From positions 1 through 64,000 of the forward strand of contig VWPU01011836.1 in assembly GCA_013398955.1 (NCBI GenBank): a DNA stretch of 64,000 bases, in the 5' to 3' direction. The position numbers and the translations under genes were made by a program. This document shows positions 11,720 to 23,790 of this stretch, one piece after another. Position 1 is the stretch's first letter; each line of letters opens with the position of its first letter. The notes beneath the pieces are model-generated. The model had not been told where the DNA came from. It did no database searches and saw only the letters and a program-made list of their open reading frames with translations. Origin of the DNA: Callaeas wilsoni. Lineage: Eukaryota > Chordata > Aves > Passeriformes > Callaeidae.

Positions 11720-12271
11720 AATTGGTGGTGCTGGGCTGAAAGCAGAGGGGGAAGGAGTAACCACACGGAGCTTGGGCTGCATCAGGCAGAGGAGCAGCCC
11801 CTGCCTCCCCTTCCCACGGACTCATTTTGGGGGGTTAGTTCTGTTTTCGGGGATCGAGGCCTGGGTTCTGTGCACTGCAGAGTGCAGCCGTAGGAGGCTG
11901 TGTGTGTATGGCCAAAAAGTGACAGGGATGCAGAAGGTGCTGGGTCGCTTTCTAGCCCTGGGTAGATCACAGGGTCAGAGTTATTAATGCGTTTAATTGG
12001 TGGTGCTGGGCTGAAAGCAGAGGGGGAAGGAGTAACCACACGGAGCTTGGGCTGCATCAGGCAGAGGAGCAGCCCCTGCCTCCCCTTCCCACGGACTCAT
12101 TTTGGGGGGTTAGTTCTGTTTTCGGGGATCGAGGCCTGGGTTCTGTGCACTGCAGAGTGCAGCTGTAGGAGGCTGTGTGTGTATGGCCAAAAAGTGACAG
12201 GGATATGCAGAAGGTGCTGGGTCGCTTTCTAGCCCTGGGTAGATCACAGGGTCAGAGTTATTAATGCGTTT
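11720..12271. repeat. 275/277-bp direct tandem duplication (2 copies)
   Basis: Copy 1 is 11720-11994 and copy 2 is 11995-12271. By eye they differ only by one C/T substitution (CAGCCGTAGG versus CAGCTGTAGG) and a 2-base insertion (GGGATGCAG versus GGGATATGCAG), so identity is above 98%. The copies abut exactly with no spacer. Such similarity implies a very recent duplication, a copy-number polymorphism, or an assembly artefact. The unit has no recognisable transposon features and no conserved frame. Confidence 0.95.
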
Positions 12272-15200
12272 TCTTGGAGCTGCAGGGGAAAATAGGGAAT
12301 ACTGGAGTGATTTGCTTTGGAGAGCAAACCGTTTTCTTATCTGCCTGTGAGAGATAAGCACAATAATCTGTGTGTAATGAGCTGCACAGTCTGCAAGGCT
12401 TCCAGTGTGTCTGAAGAGGAGTGCAGGACAGGTCAGCCTATGCTCCCTTGACAGATAGGGGGGAGAGGATAATTTCTCCAGCAGTTCCTAATTTAATTTT
12501 AGTGAAGGAGATGCTCCTTATCTAAAATTTACCACAAATCCACACTGAGCATCATGCTTGGGAGGCATTCTGGACAGACAGAACAGGAGCTCAGCAAACT
12601 TCTCGTGGTAAAAACCTGCTTTAGAACTTTCTCTCCCAGGCCCGTCTGTGGTTTTTAATTCTGACTGAAGGGAGTCGTAGGAGAGGGCGGTTTGTTCTCC
12701 AGGCGTTTTCCACCCATAGCTGTTATTTGGCTTGTGTATGTAGTCCCTCTCCAGCTGCTTGGAAGGATGGAACTGTGGACAGGAGTGAGGTGAGGTCTGT
12801 GTGTTGTGCTGCCAAACATTGCTGGATGCACTGGTGATGTATCTGTCAGGAATGAGGCTGGAGCTACCAATTAATCTTGTTAGAAATTAAAAACTTCGCT
12901 GGGGTTTAACCCTGGGCCTGGGATCAGCGGCCGAGGCAGTTTATTTCGTGACCCTATATCTTCCAGTAACTGCTGCCTTTTAATGCGCAATATAATGTCA
13001 GAAAGATTTGCTGCTTTTCCTTTTTGATTTTATTTAAATCTGCCGGGAGACAGTGTTCAAATGGCAGACTGTCTCAGCCAAGCCATCTGCCTGAGCCCTC
13101 AGCAGCGCATTGTATTCCTGAAAGAGCATTCTGGTGAAACATCCCAATTCTGAAAAGTTTGAGCTGATTCTACATTAAAATAAGTGATCCAAAAAGCTGC
13201 TGGTGATTTACATGTGAACGCTGCCAAGTATTTCTCTGATGAGAGTGCATAACAAAGGAGTGCTCGAGTGGTTGAGTAAGGCTGATTGGAACAATCTGTT
13301 GTGGGCTGCAGCTCTTGCTGGTGCTCCACAATGGCGAGAAGCTACTGTCACTTGGATTTTCAATCCGTATTTTGCTTAGAGGTACGAGATCTTTTGTTGT
13401 CAGGTCCCTTGAGCCAGTTGTGGGGGGGCGAAGACAATATTTCTTGCTTTAAAATATTCATGGAGCTCGCACGGGCTGGCTTCAGCTGACTTTGTCACCC
13501 AGAGTGATTTCTAGAAGACGACAGAGAAGTTGTATTTGATTCGTCTTAATTAGGGCTTGATAGACACATTCTAATTTGACTTCTGGGTCTGAATATGGAT
13601 CTGCATTAATAATCAGCTGCTCTCCTAACCTTGCTTTTTGTTCTCGGCTCTTGCTGAGGAGTTTGCTCAGGAGTAGCTGGAAAAATGTGTGGTATTTGTT
13701 GTGCGGGACTGGTTCATCTGAGGACACTTTGCTGTTGTCCAGGGACAGCAGGTTATTTTCTGGGCTTGTTCTGCGATGAACAGCGTGAGCTTTAGGAGAC
13801 TCGTGTGGGAGTGATTTCTTCTACTTTTTTTGTGATTTGCTGTTGAAATGAGGCAGGTCATACAAAGCAGCTGTTTATTTTGGAACAAAATCAGCATAAC
13901 ACATTAAAGAACTCATTAATCACTTAGCTCGACCTGCATTTATTATTAAAAAAAACTTATTGCATCTCTTGTACGTTTTGAAATGCCAGGGGTCCTAAGA
14001 CATATGTTATATATTCAGATCTACAGGTTAAGAGCATCAAACAATTATAATAGGGAGTAAAACCAAAGCAGATTGCTGTTGAAGTATTGGCTCTCCTTTT
14101 ACTCATTTTTAGGAGTGAGAGGTGGCTGTACAAATACCTGCACAAAGAACTGCTCTGAACTCTCATCTTGCATAAATTTTTGTCCTGGGATAGTGACTTC
14201 TTCTCTTTGTTCAGTTTTGCCAACACAAAAGCCTTCACTTTGCTAAAAGTCTTTCAGGAGAGGAGGGGGGAGAAAAGATACATTAGCCAGCTTCTGCATC
14301 GCCTCTAGCCTCAAAAATCCCGGTGCTTATTTTACAGCAGGACTTATTCTGTATTTAAACCCCTGAGTTCCTTGAGGATGTTTTTCTTATATCCCCTGTG
14401 TAGTCCTAATGGTATGAGAAGAGCTTACTTCATTGTAATCGAGTTAACTTGTTACAGAGTTGGGTTTTTTGAGGAGTGAGAGTAAATGGATCAACCATTA
14501 GAGCCTTGATTAGTTTTGAGACAGGGCAAGGGATCAGTAGATTTGGTCAGAAACCTGCTCTGCAATTGTCTAATAATGCAACTGTCTATTCCTGCAAGCC
14601 GAAATGGGATCATAAGCACAGGACCAAGCTTCCATTCAGCCTTTAAGGAGGGTGCTCCAGCAGCATTTTCATTTTATTGGGAAGGGTACAGTCAGGTTTG
14701 TGTGGTCGTTAATATACAGGAGTTCATAAAACTGGCAGCCTTAATTGGATATAAGGGTTAGTAAAGCATGAGGTGAACCAGAATGAGATCTCTTGGGGTC
14801 TGAGTTGTGCCTCCTCTTAAAATACGCATGGCTTGGCACAGTGAGTAGCTGGGGCTGAGAGCAGCGTAGTATTAATTTTGTTTGAATAATGGCATTCATG
14901 TGCCTATGCTAATGAGTGTGTTCTGCTGCCCGTCCTGCAGATTGTGGACTGGACTCGGAGCTGATTTCACATCTCTGGTGCTTATTTCACATCCTTAATG
15001 GCTTCCTTCTGCAATAGAGCCTGTCTTGATTCCCAGTGATGTAATGGATCAGAACCTGACCTTGCAGCACTGCTTTTCCCACAACTGTTGTGCAGCAATC
15101 ACACAGCTGTTCACTGATTATTATTTTTTTTTTCCTCCAATTGGCTGCTTTGGGACACATTATTCTTTGGCCTCAACTTCCTAGTGCAAGTCATCAGCCA

Positions 15201-15667
15201 CTCTTTGGTAGCAGCGTTCAGGCAGAGCAGGCAGCGGCGTTGAAGGCTTTAAGTATTGCTGAAGTGTTCGGGTCTGCTCAAAACGTTGAATGAATATTAG
15301 GTTTATTTTTATGGGTGGGGAATTATGTGCTTCCTCTGCTCCTCTCTCTTCCTCAGCTTATGACAAGCTAAGACTAAAGCAGCATTTAATACAGGAGGAA
15401 AGTGTTTCAAATGGAAATACCTCGTAGGCTTTCTTTCCCCAGATAATGTCATGGTTATGTGCTCTGCTACATTCAGCATCAGGGAAGTTGCATGGACTAG
15501 CAGTTCAATGTGTTTTGGGGTTTATTTGTGGTTTTTGGGGGATTTTTCAAGTATTTTTGATTCATTCATTGTGGAAGTACTGTGAGCTGATGAATTTAGA
15601 CCCAGGGAAGGGTGGGAATAGGAATATAAATTAATACTTTAGAAGCTGAAAATCTCAGGTGCAGTGC
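12272..15667. other. intron, unique sequence, no gene seen
   Basis: Unique AT-leaning sequence with short T and A runs, for example near 15123. The short open frames on both strands carry no recognisable domain. Confidence 0.5.
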
Positions 15668-16200
15668 ACCTTAGAATCGCTGGAATGCTGGTTAGGATTT
15701 GCTCCTGGAGGTTGTTTAGTCCAGTTTCACTTCTGGCTGGACTCCTGCCAGAACTAGATCAGCTGAGCGATGCCTTTGCATCTCTAAATCTTGGAAACAC
15801 CCCTGTGGTAGATCCCACAGCCTCTCTGACTTTTTTTGTGAAGAAGTTTCTCCTGATGTCTGGCATGAGGCTCCTAAGCCACTGTTTGTGCCAGTGCCCG
15901 TCACGTGCTGCTCCTGAGAACAGTTTGACTCCATAAATTTCGTAGCCACCCTTCAAATAGTAGTAGGTGCTTTTTAATTGGCCTTTAGTGTCCCCAAAGC
16001 AAGACTCCGCAAGCCCAGCTCCCCCACCCTCACCATTTCTAGGCAGAGACCACCTGCGGGTCTCTCTGCAGTTGATCCACATCCCTCTTGAAGTGGGGAG
16101 CCTGAAACAGCGCTCCCCACAAACCTGCTGAGGCTGCTCCTGGAGGGATTGAGCAAGCTGGACCTCAGGATCAGCTGCTGTTCTCTGATCATTATCATTG
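15668..16200 (-). mobile_element. CR1 LINE 3' fragment, older copy
   Basis: Reading the plus strand one sees the reverse complement of a CR1 3' end in the correct order. First come a degraded form of the terminal repeat, a TTTAGTCCAG motif and a CCCACAGCCTCTCTG motif. Next are GAAGAAGTTTCTCCTGATGT, a CCACCCTTCAAATAGT block, and finally CACATCCCTCTTGAAGTGGG. The copy is 5'-truncated at about 530 bp and carries many small changes, suggesting an old insertion. Several open frames in this interval are relics of this element. Confidence 0.85.
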
Positions 16201-19200
16201 CATTATATTGTGTGGTCTGCCCTCATCTCTGTCTTACCTTGGGTGCAGGAGGCCTTTCAGGTTGGAAAGTGCTGCTGAATTGTGTGCTTGAGGCTGTGAC
16301 TTGGTGAGCAGTGGGAAAAAGAGAAGTTTCAAACGTAGAATTTTCGTTCTGCCAGAGCACGAAATTGAGAGAGCCCTTTGGAGTTTCCAGAGAGAAATGG
16401 TTTCATTTCATGACTGAGATGCTTGCTGCCATAAGCAGGGGATCTTGAGTTCCTTTGTACCCACTGGTACGGTCGAAATATTCTTGAAGTTTAAAAAAAC
16501 CAAAGCAAAACAAAAATGAAAAAGCCACCGCACCCCAAAACCACCAAAAAACTCCCTGAAAAAACCCAGCAAAACCAAACCAACGAAAATCCTAAAAGTC
16601 TTCTGGGTGGCAATTGAATATCATGGTTTTTTGCAAACTCACCTGAGTTAGAGCTATTGCAGTGTGTGAGAATATCGGTGTTTTCCCATCCAGACACCTT
16701 CAAAACCAAGGGTCTGAAGCCTGGCTGTGAGTCTGCTCCTGCCTGAGATCTGGTCTCAGGTTTCAGGGCTTGTTTTCTTTCTTCTTTCCTTTCCTGTCCC
16801 CCCAACCAGAGCTGAAGGCACAACCTGCCCGATGACTTTAAGCTTAGAAGATGGGAAAGAAGGTTACAGCAGACTCTGTTTTGTAATTCTTTATCGCTGG
16901 CTGCCCTTTCTAAATTTACAGTCCCGTACATGAACGCTGCCTCCATGTACCTGGAGAATTGAGTCACTCTCTGCAACTGGAGAAGTGAGAAGCAAATATT
17001 TTGGTTTCTCTACCCACTGCATTGTGGAGGTTTCACAAAAACCAAAGGCTCATTCAACGTTTCTTTGGAAAAAATGTGGCTCTAAACACTGCTTGCCCAG
17101 GAAAACAGGTACGGGATTATGTTTTAGTCTTACATAACCCTTAAAAACATAACGTCACCACCAAAAATTACAGACCAATAGTATAAAAGCAAGCAGCTGA
17201 AGAGGATTTTATACCAATTAAAATAGCGGTGCTGGTGACTGTGCAAGTTTCAGTGTAGCCAGACTGCTTTTCTTCCAACTTTCATTTATTTTGCTTCTAG
17301 GATTATAAACTTCAGGAGAGAGAGGGGGGATGGAGAGCGTGACGCTGAAAGTTATTTTGCCTTAACTTGTTCAGCTCTTGAACAAAGCTCTTAAATCTCG
17401 AGCTATTGAAGTAATTAGAAAAAATAACTGATAAGAGTTGTAACTTTCTCTCCTTTGGAAATGTTGAGCTTGTGCTGAGCCCTTCCTTGAAGAGGCTGGA
17501 TCCCATTAGCCAGCAGTGCCATTCCTGGATGCAGGGCTCCCTCGGAGGAATGGGAAGAGATGGGAAAAGAGTAGAGACTTGTTTTTGACATAATTAAAAA
17601 CTCCAGAAAATGTCAGCAGAGATAATGCTGACTAATGAGGTACAGAGTGCAAATATTGGTATATCCCAGAAAAATGGTGTTCTCCTGTCTGGAGCAGTGG
17701 AACTAAATTGAGTTTGGTAGTAGCAAGAGGGAACTTGCTCCCTACACACAAATTCATGTCTGTCTTGCTCTAATTGAAGTAAACCCCCTGTGAAATTGCT
17801 ACCCAGAAATGACCTCACCAAGGCTGTTTGCTCAAGCTCCTGGCAATCAGTTTTGAATACCTAATGCAGTAGCCAGAAAGCAGCAAACTCCCCCCATGTG
17901 CTAGAGAATGAGGGAGGTGGTGGTGTTGTCCACAATGCTCCATAATTCCTCTCTGCTTTTAGTTGAAAAAACTAATTATATCGATGTTTTAATGTTGCAT
18001 GTGTTAGTTACACCCTGCCATGTGAAATCCGAAGAAATGGCTCTGTGTAGATGCTAAAAATTCCAGAGGTTAACTGTGCTTCAACATTTCATATTAAACT
18101 GAGTGACTGTAGCAAGCTACTTAAATACAAACATTAGGGGGAAAAAAAATCCTGCACTACTCTTGTTGCCAGTGAGACTTTGAATTTAGGTAATTTCATG
18201 CATGCAGAGGTAGACTTTATTTTTCCTTCATCAGCTAAAATAACAATAAAGCCCAACTTGGTATATTTATTTAATGAAACACAGGATCCCTGCCCTGATG
18301 GTTTTAATCAGTCCCCTCGCTATGTGGTAATTAGGGGTTCTCTCCCATGGTTCTGTTTTTACTTAACTTTCAGAATGTGCAGCCAGTTTTAAGTTTCCAG
18401 AGATACTTGCAACTAAATGTTGCCTCATTGACATGCAGATTATCCAGAGGGGAGCCTTAAACACACACTCGAGTTACAGAAATGCAGCCCCTTTCAGCAC
18501 TTTCTTACTCAGGGAGCGGCGTTCTCCAGGAAAATGTTATCTTTTGTCAGGAACTAATTCATTCCACTCCGGCCCTTTGATTCCCCGCACAGGAGGATTC
18601 AGGAGCTGGAGGTGGCTCAGAGCCAGCTTTCCGTGTGTCCCGATGGATGCAGCTCCGCTAATTTAGGAGAGCATCCCTGAAATCAGGTTCGGGCTGCGCA
18701 TCTGTCACAGGCGAGCCCCGCCTTAAACACGGGTCGAGAAATGGGATTTTTCTGACCAGACAGAGCCTGTCAGTGCTTCTCATCTTTGTTTAATAACCAG
18801 CTCCTTTCGAGGGACCTGAGAAATGTTGTGTTTGTGCCTCTGACTGTGCAGCTGGGTGCCATTTGCTGCTGGCAGCTACGGAGTCGCTGGAGACGCGAGG
18901 AAGTGCAGCAAATATACAGCATTTAAAGCTCTCTAAAACAGCTTCCCTGCATAATGTGTGATGGTAAAATACTAGGTGGCAGTTTGGTCCGGTGTAAAAG
19001 TTTTATTGGTGCGAGTTTGAGCCAGCCACATTATTCAGGAAGCCACTACTGAGCTCTCAAGTCATCTGAAACGTGTGCTAGTAAAACCCTTTTTATAAAG
19101 CAATAGAACCCCATGCAAGCTCCCTGTGTAACTCCTCATCCCTGTCCTGGGATCTGGTCGGTGGGATGTTGGGGCTGCTGGTTTGTACAGGTACTCTGCT

Positions 19201-20353
19201 TGTAAATCCAGACACGAGTGAGCTTCTCCCAGCCCCAGGATTGCGGAGGAACCACCTCTGCATTGTGCTGAAACCTATTAATTAAACTTTTCTCAGCCTT
19301 GCTGCTGCTTCATTTCCCTCCCCAAGTATTAGGAGGGAATTTGTGAAGTTTCTATCCAGCACACCGTGTACTTACACGTTTCTGATCCTACTCTAATTGC
19401 ATCTGGTGTCTTTCCTACAAGCAGAAATATCAAAAAGCCTTCCCCAAAACGTGGCCGTTGAAGGGATGACACTGAGACAGTGGAACTGGAGTTTGGGATT
19501 GCAAAAGGGGAAAAAAGTTCTCTTTTATAGCTTTAATCTCAGAATAAATTAACATCTCAGAATAAATTAAGCTGAGAATAAAGCGTTTGGGCTGCAAATA
19601 CAGGTCAGTAGCTGGAGAGATTTGGGGTCGGAGCTGGGACAGCTGGTACAGGAGCATTGCTCCCTAAATGTGGGTGTACACCCAACTGGGTTCAAAAGTC
19701 CCATGCCACAAATACCCCCCCTGCTCCCATTCTTGGGAATACTGATAATTGTGAAATACCCTCCTAGCAGAAATGTTAGGATGAAGGTCTCGTGTTCTGA
19801 AGGCAGTGGGATCTCTTGTTATTTGTCTGAAAAGCTGTTCAGATTCTGAGCTAAATAGGTCTTTCCAGGCTTCTTCGCTCCCTTCTTTGATCTGGTTTGG
19901 CACTTTTCTCTTTCATTCTGTTGTAAGTTTTTTTCTTTGCAGCTCAGCTGCTCTTAATCACAACAACGCGTGAATGTTCGTAGTTTAGCTCTGACTTTGA
20001 GGGGGTTCATCTTTACGTTTTTATCATAAATAACAAACCCAAGAAGCTGGTCATGTGCTTTAAACAGTTTCAATAGGAGAGCCTGTTGTGATGCATTGTG
20101 AGAAACCTGTTTCACTGGTACCAGCAATAGTCTTTTAACAGCAGCTTAACTTTCAGCTTACACTTACTGCCCACAAAAAACCTCATGCACTTAAAGAAAA
20201 TGTCATTTTCTGTTGTGAAGAAGACATGGATACACAAGTTCTTTTAAAAATATGGTTGTGGAAGAGCTGTGCATGAATACTGTGGTTTGGAAACCGAGCA
20301 GGAGGTGGAGACTACAAAACAAATTGCTCAGAATTCTTCCTTCATTCTCCTCA
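16201..20353. other. intron, unique sequence, no gene seen
   Basis: Mostly unique sequence. A-rich stretches with CCAAA and CCAAC motifs occur around 16490-16590, and an 18-bp tandem pair is at 19536-19571. I see no gene or transposon. A somewhat more GC-rich patch lies around 18500-18720. Confidence 0.5.
19536..19571. repeat. 18-bp tandem pair
   Basis: ATCTCAGAATAAATTAA plus one base (C, then G) is repeated twice head to tail, and a third partial, diverged copy (GCTGAGAATAAA) follows. Confidence 0.9.
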
Positions 20354-20387
20354 CCCCCCCCCCCCCCCCAAAAAAATAAAAAAGGGG
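20354..20387. repeat. C16 homopolymer followed by an A-rich run
   Basis: Sixteen C run directly into seven A, one T, then six A and GGGG. Long C runs are uncommon and prone to sequencing or assembly error, so length here is uncertain. Confidence 0.85.
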
Positions 20388-23300
20388 AAGGATGACCAAG
20401 AATGAGAATTATTGTGAGCAAACAGTAGGGAAGCCAGCTCTGAATGGATTTACTGTAATAGCAGTACACTGAAGTTAGTTCTGCAGTAGCATCCTATGAA
20501 GAACACGTAGGTGAGTGCAGGGGGACTCGGGGTGTCCCCTGCTTTCCTGAGGGATCAAATATTATTCCTGCTTTTATGTTGTCTCATTGGCCTGTTGTTA
20601 AGAGTTGGATGCAATCAAAATATTTGCCAACTTCTCCAGGTTTTTCCTCCTTATTTCCAGGGAATGGAGCAGTGGATGGAAGATTGTGAGTGAATAAACG
20701 TGAGAAGGGTTGAAAAATGGGATCTGCATTCACTGCTGGGGTTATTCTGTGGGAAAAGGAAAACTAATCCCTTTGGGGGCAAAAAAGGAAAAGGAAAGCA
20801 GATCCCTTTATGAAAATAAAGACACGTATGGGATAGATTTTTCTTGTATTTTGAGTTTGTTGGAGTTTTTTTAGCAAGGCTGGACTTTATTTATATTGCT
20901 GCTAATTAGTACGGCACTGTACCCATTATATTGATGTGGCACTGAAAATTCAATTAACCGTCCAAGACCACCTTTCAAGTCAGTATTAAAGTTGGGGTCG
21001 AATTCTAGATGTCCTGGCTGGTTGAAGTTTTGACGTTTTGTGCTCAAAACGTTGTCCAGAGGACGAGTTGCACTTGGCACAGCACCAGCTGATGATGGGA
21101 GTCTTCAGCAGTGATTTTATACCATGAGCGTCAAGCCTTCAGTGAAAATAACTGCAAGACCTCTCTGCAGTAAAAAATCACTGATGTTTGCAATAAATTC
21201 CACACCTGCTTCAAACTGCTCGCTCATCTGATGTTTCCTCTCCGGCCTGGTGGGCTGGGACACTCATGCAGAAGAGCAGTGAAGATCTAAGCAGCCACTT
21301 GACTCTGGGGATTTCCATTCAGCTCAGCCGTGGCGTTCTGGCAGACTGAAATTCAGTGTGTCGCGATGGAATATCCTCAGGAATACCCTCTGTGCAGTCA
21401 GGCACTTTTGGGCAACATTTCCACGTGGTGGAAGAGCAGAGCGCTGTGAAACCTCGTTGGAGAACGTGTTGGTGCAGCTCCCCAGCAGCAGCCTCCACGC
21501 ACCCGCCTGGTGACAAAGGCAGGCTCAGGCCAGCAGCTTCTGCTTTCTGATAAACCAGGGTGGTTTCCCTGTTGCAAGTGATGGGAAGGTCTCTTTTTCT
21601 TTCTGTCCCTGAAGCTCAGGGTCGTCTGGTTTGGGATTTGATTGGCATCGTGTCGGGGATGACTCTGCTGCGTACGGCAGAGGCTGTCATGGTTCTTTTT
21701 TCGAATGTTCTCCAGCTGAGCAGAATTAGGGCATAGCAGGCACATGAGGAAAGCCTCTTTTCCCCTTTCAGCTGTATGGAAAAGCTGTGTGGGTCCTCTG
21801 GGTGTTTGTGCAGATCCCCAAGCCTTGTAGGCAGCGCAGAGGTGGAGATGACGCACAAGAATTTGCGTGATGCTCCTACCTCACACCCTGCTTACAAAAC
21901 ACTGCAAGGGCTCAAGCCTTGCATAAATAAGCCTGTAGAACTTATTATTATAATAAATAACTTGGAATTTTTATAAAGTACTTCCTTTTAGCATTTTACA
22001 AATACTAAATAAGCTTTGTAGTGCTTATTAAGGCAGAAAGTATTGCAAGTTGAAAACGAAAAGGAAAATACGAAATATATGCAGAAGTGATTTGTTTAAA
22101 ATGACACAAAAAAGTGGCAAAACTGGAAAGAAAATCCTGGAATTCAAGTTCATATTGTGGTGCTACCTAATGGTCAGATGTGCTGTTAGTTCAGGACTTC
22201 TGCCAGTTCTTCAGGAGTTGCAACAGAGGTGTCCTGGGTGTTCTGTGAGGCTGCAACAGAATTCAGGAGTTTTCAGAGCAACACCAGGATCACATGAATT
22301 TACAGCCCACAAACAGTGGAGGGGGGAACACGACCCAGCAAAGCATCTTCAGCATCCCGTTCCATCCCCAGACAAGAAATGGGATGCTGTCCCCCTGAAA
22401 TTCCTTTGGATATTGAGAGGTCATTAGAGGGTGGTCTGCTTGAGACTTAGGGAACAAAAAGGTTGTGCCGTGTTTAGGCTGTGGAGTGTTGACCGTTCAT
22501 TTTAAGGAATTATTTTGGTTAGAGGTTTTGCAGGGAATTTTGCTGGAGACAGACGCTCCCGCAGCCGAGCTGAGAATGGGAGCTGCCTTCTTGGGCTGAG
22601 CCAACTCTCAGTGCATCACACATGATTTGGTTACTAAACTCCTTTCCATGTTGAAAGTGAAATCTCTGTTTCCATTTGGCTCTTCCCAGGAGGAGAGAGA
22701 TTTTATTTCTTTTACAGCCCTCTGGTAGATGCTGAAGGTGAAGGGGGATGCATCTGCTACTGCATTTTTCTTTATGGCAGCTGTATAGAGAGTTCATTAC
22801 TGCCTATTCTATAAAACTTTACCAAAAAAATAATCAATCCCTCATTGTTTTTATGGCTCCTTTTAGAACTGCAACGCAATTCAGTGTCACATTAAATAAG
22901 AACTGGTTTAGCACAGATAAAAACAGCTTCTGTCATTAATCAGCTAAGAATATTATTTCTTTTTTTAATTACAAATAGAAAATTCCAAAGGCCTGAGGAA
23001 GTTCGCTAGCATAACTTAACTATAAAACAAAAAGTTGTGATTTATTGCTTTCAGATCAGGCTCTGACTTTACCAAATGGATCTGGTGTTCATCTGAGCTC
23101 CAGTCGTGTATCTGAAATGAGCATCTGGGCTCGTATCTCTTATCTACAAAGAAACCTGTTTTAAACAATGGCCCTTCAGACCAATAAATATTAGTTACTC
23201 AGCAAACTTGGTTGTTTAAGGTAAAAATCAAGTTCTGCATGGAAATTTAGGCTCGTTCCATAAATGCGTGTGACCATAAATTTATCTGGTTGAGTAAACT

Positions 23301-23460
23301 TGTAACAACAGTCCTAAATTAGACATTTTAAAGAACAGCTTTTACATAAGTCACGTTAAACCTCTGGAAATGTTATTGATTTATGAGAGGCTGAATTTCC
23401 TTGTTGCTAAATTTGTTCTAAAATGTCCCTTCCTCTAGAGAAAAATCATTTTCAAGTGTT
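20388..23460. other. intron, unique sequence, no gene seen
   Basis: Unique sequence. The part from about 22930 to 23450 is AT-rich and free of recognisable repeats. Open frames near 21300-21860 overlap on both strands and resemble nothing known. Confidence 0.45.
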
Positions 23461-23790
23461 GGTCTCGCTGGCTCCGCGTAAGCTGTGGGGTGGATTCATT
23501 CCGGTGCGCCTTGCAGAGCTGGTCTAACACCTTCTGGCGTTCCTGCCACGAGGCAGGACAGGACTTGAGCGTGGATCTCTCCACCTCCTCCCCGGTCTGC
23601 CTGCTCACCTGGGCGCCCAAGCGTTCTTCCAAGGAAAACGGGAGCTTCCAGTGGAGTTACGGCGGCAGAGCTGGGGAAATGGGACTGCAGGAGGCCCTGG
23701 AATGGTGTGGGTTTGGAGCCTGGGTGAGGACCAGGTGGGGCCGTGCCAGCACGGGACAGGGGGTGACACTAGAGATAGGCAGAGCATTCC
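23461..23790. other. GC-rich intronic pocket with a 104-codon open frame
   Basis: About 330 GC-rich bases sit abruptly between AT-rich flanks. The plus frame 23490-23804 is open for 104 codons (begins MDSFRCALQSW), but the minus strand is also open over much of it, as expected from high GC. No domain, signal peptide or family match is visible. I treat it as non-coding unless transcript evidence appears. Confidence 0.35.

Noticed and set aside
15664..16198. Several overlapping open frames of 74-107 codons
   Set aside because: All lie in the minus-strand CR1 fragment.
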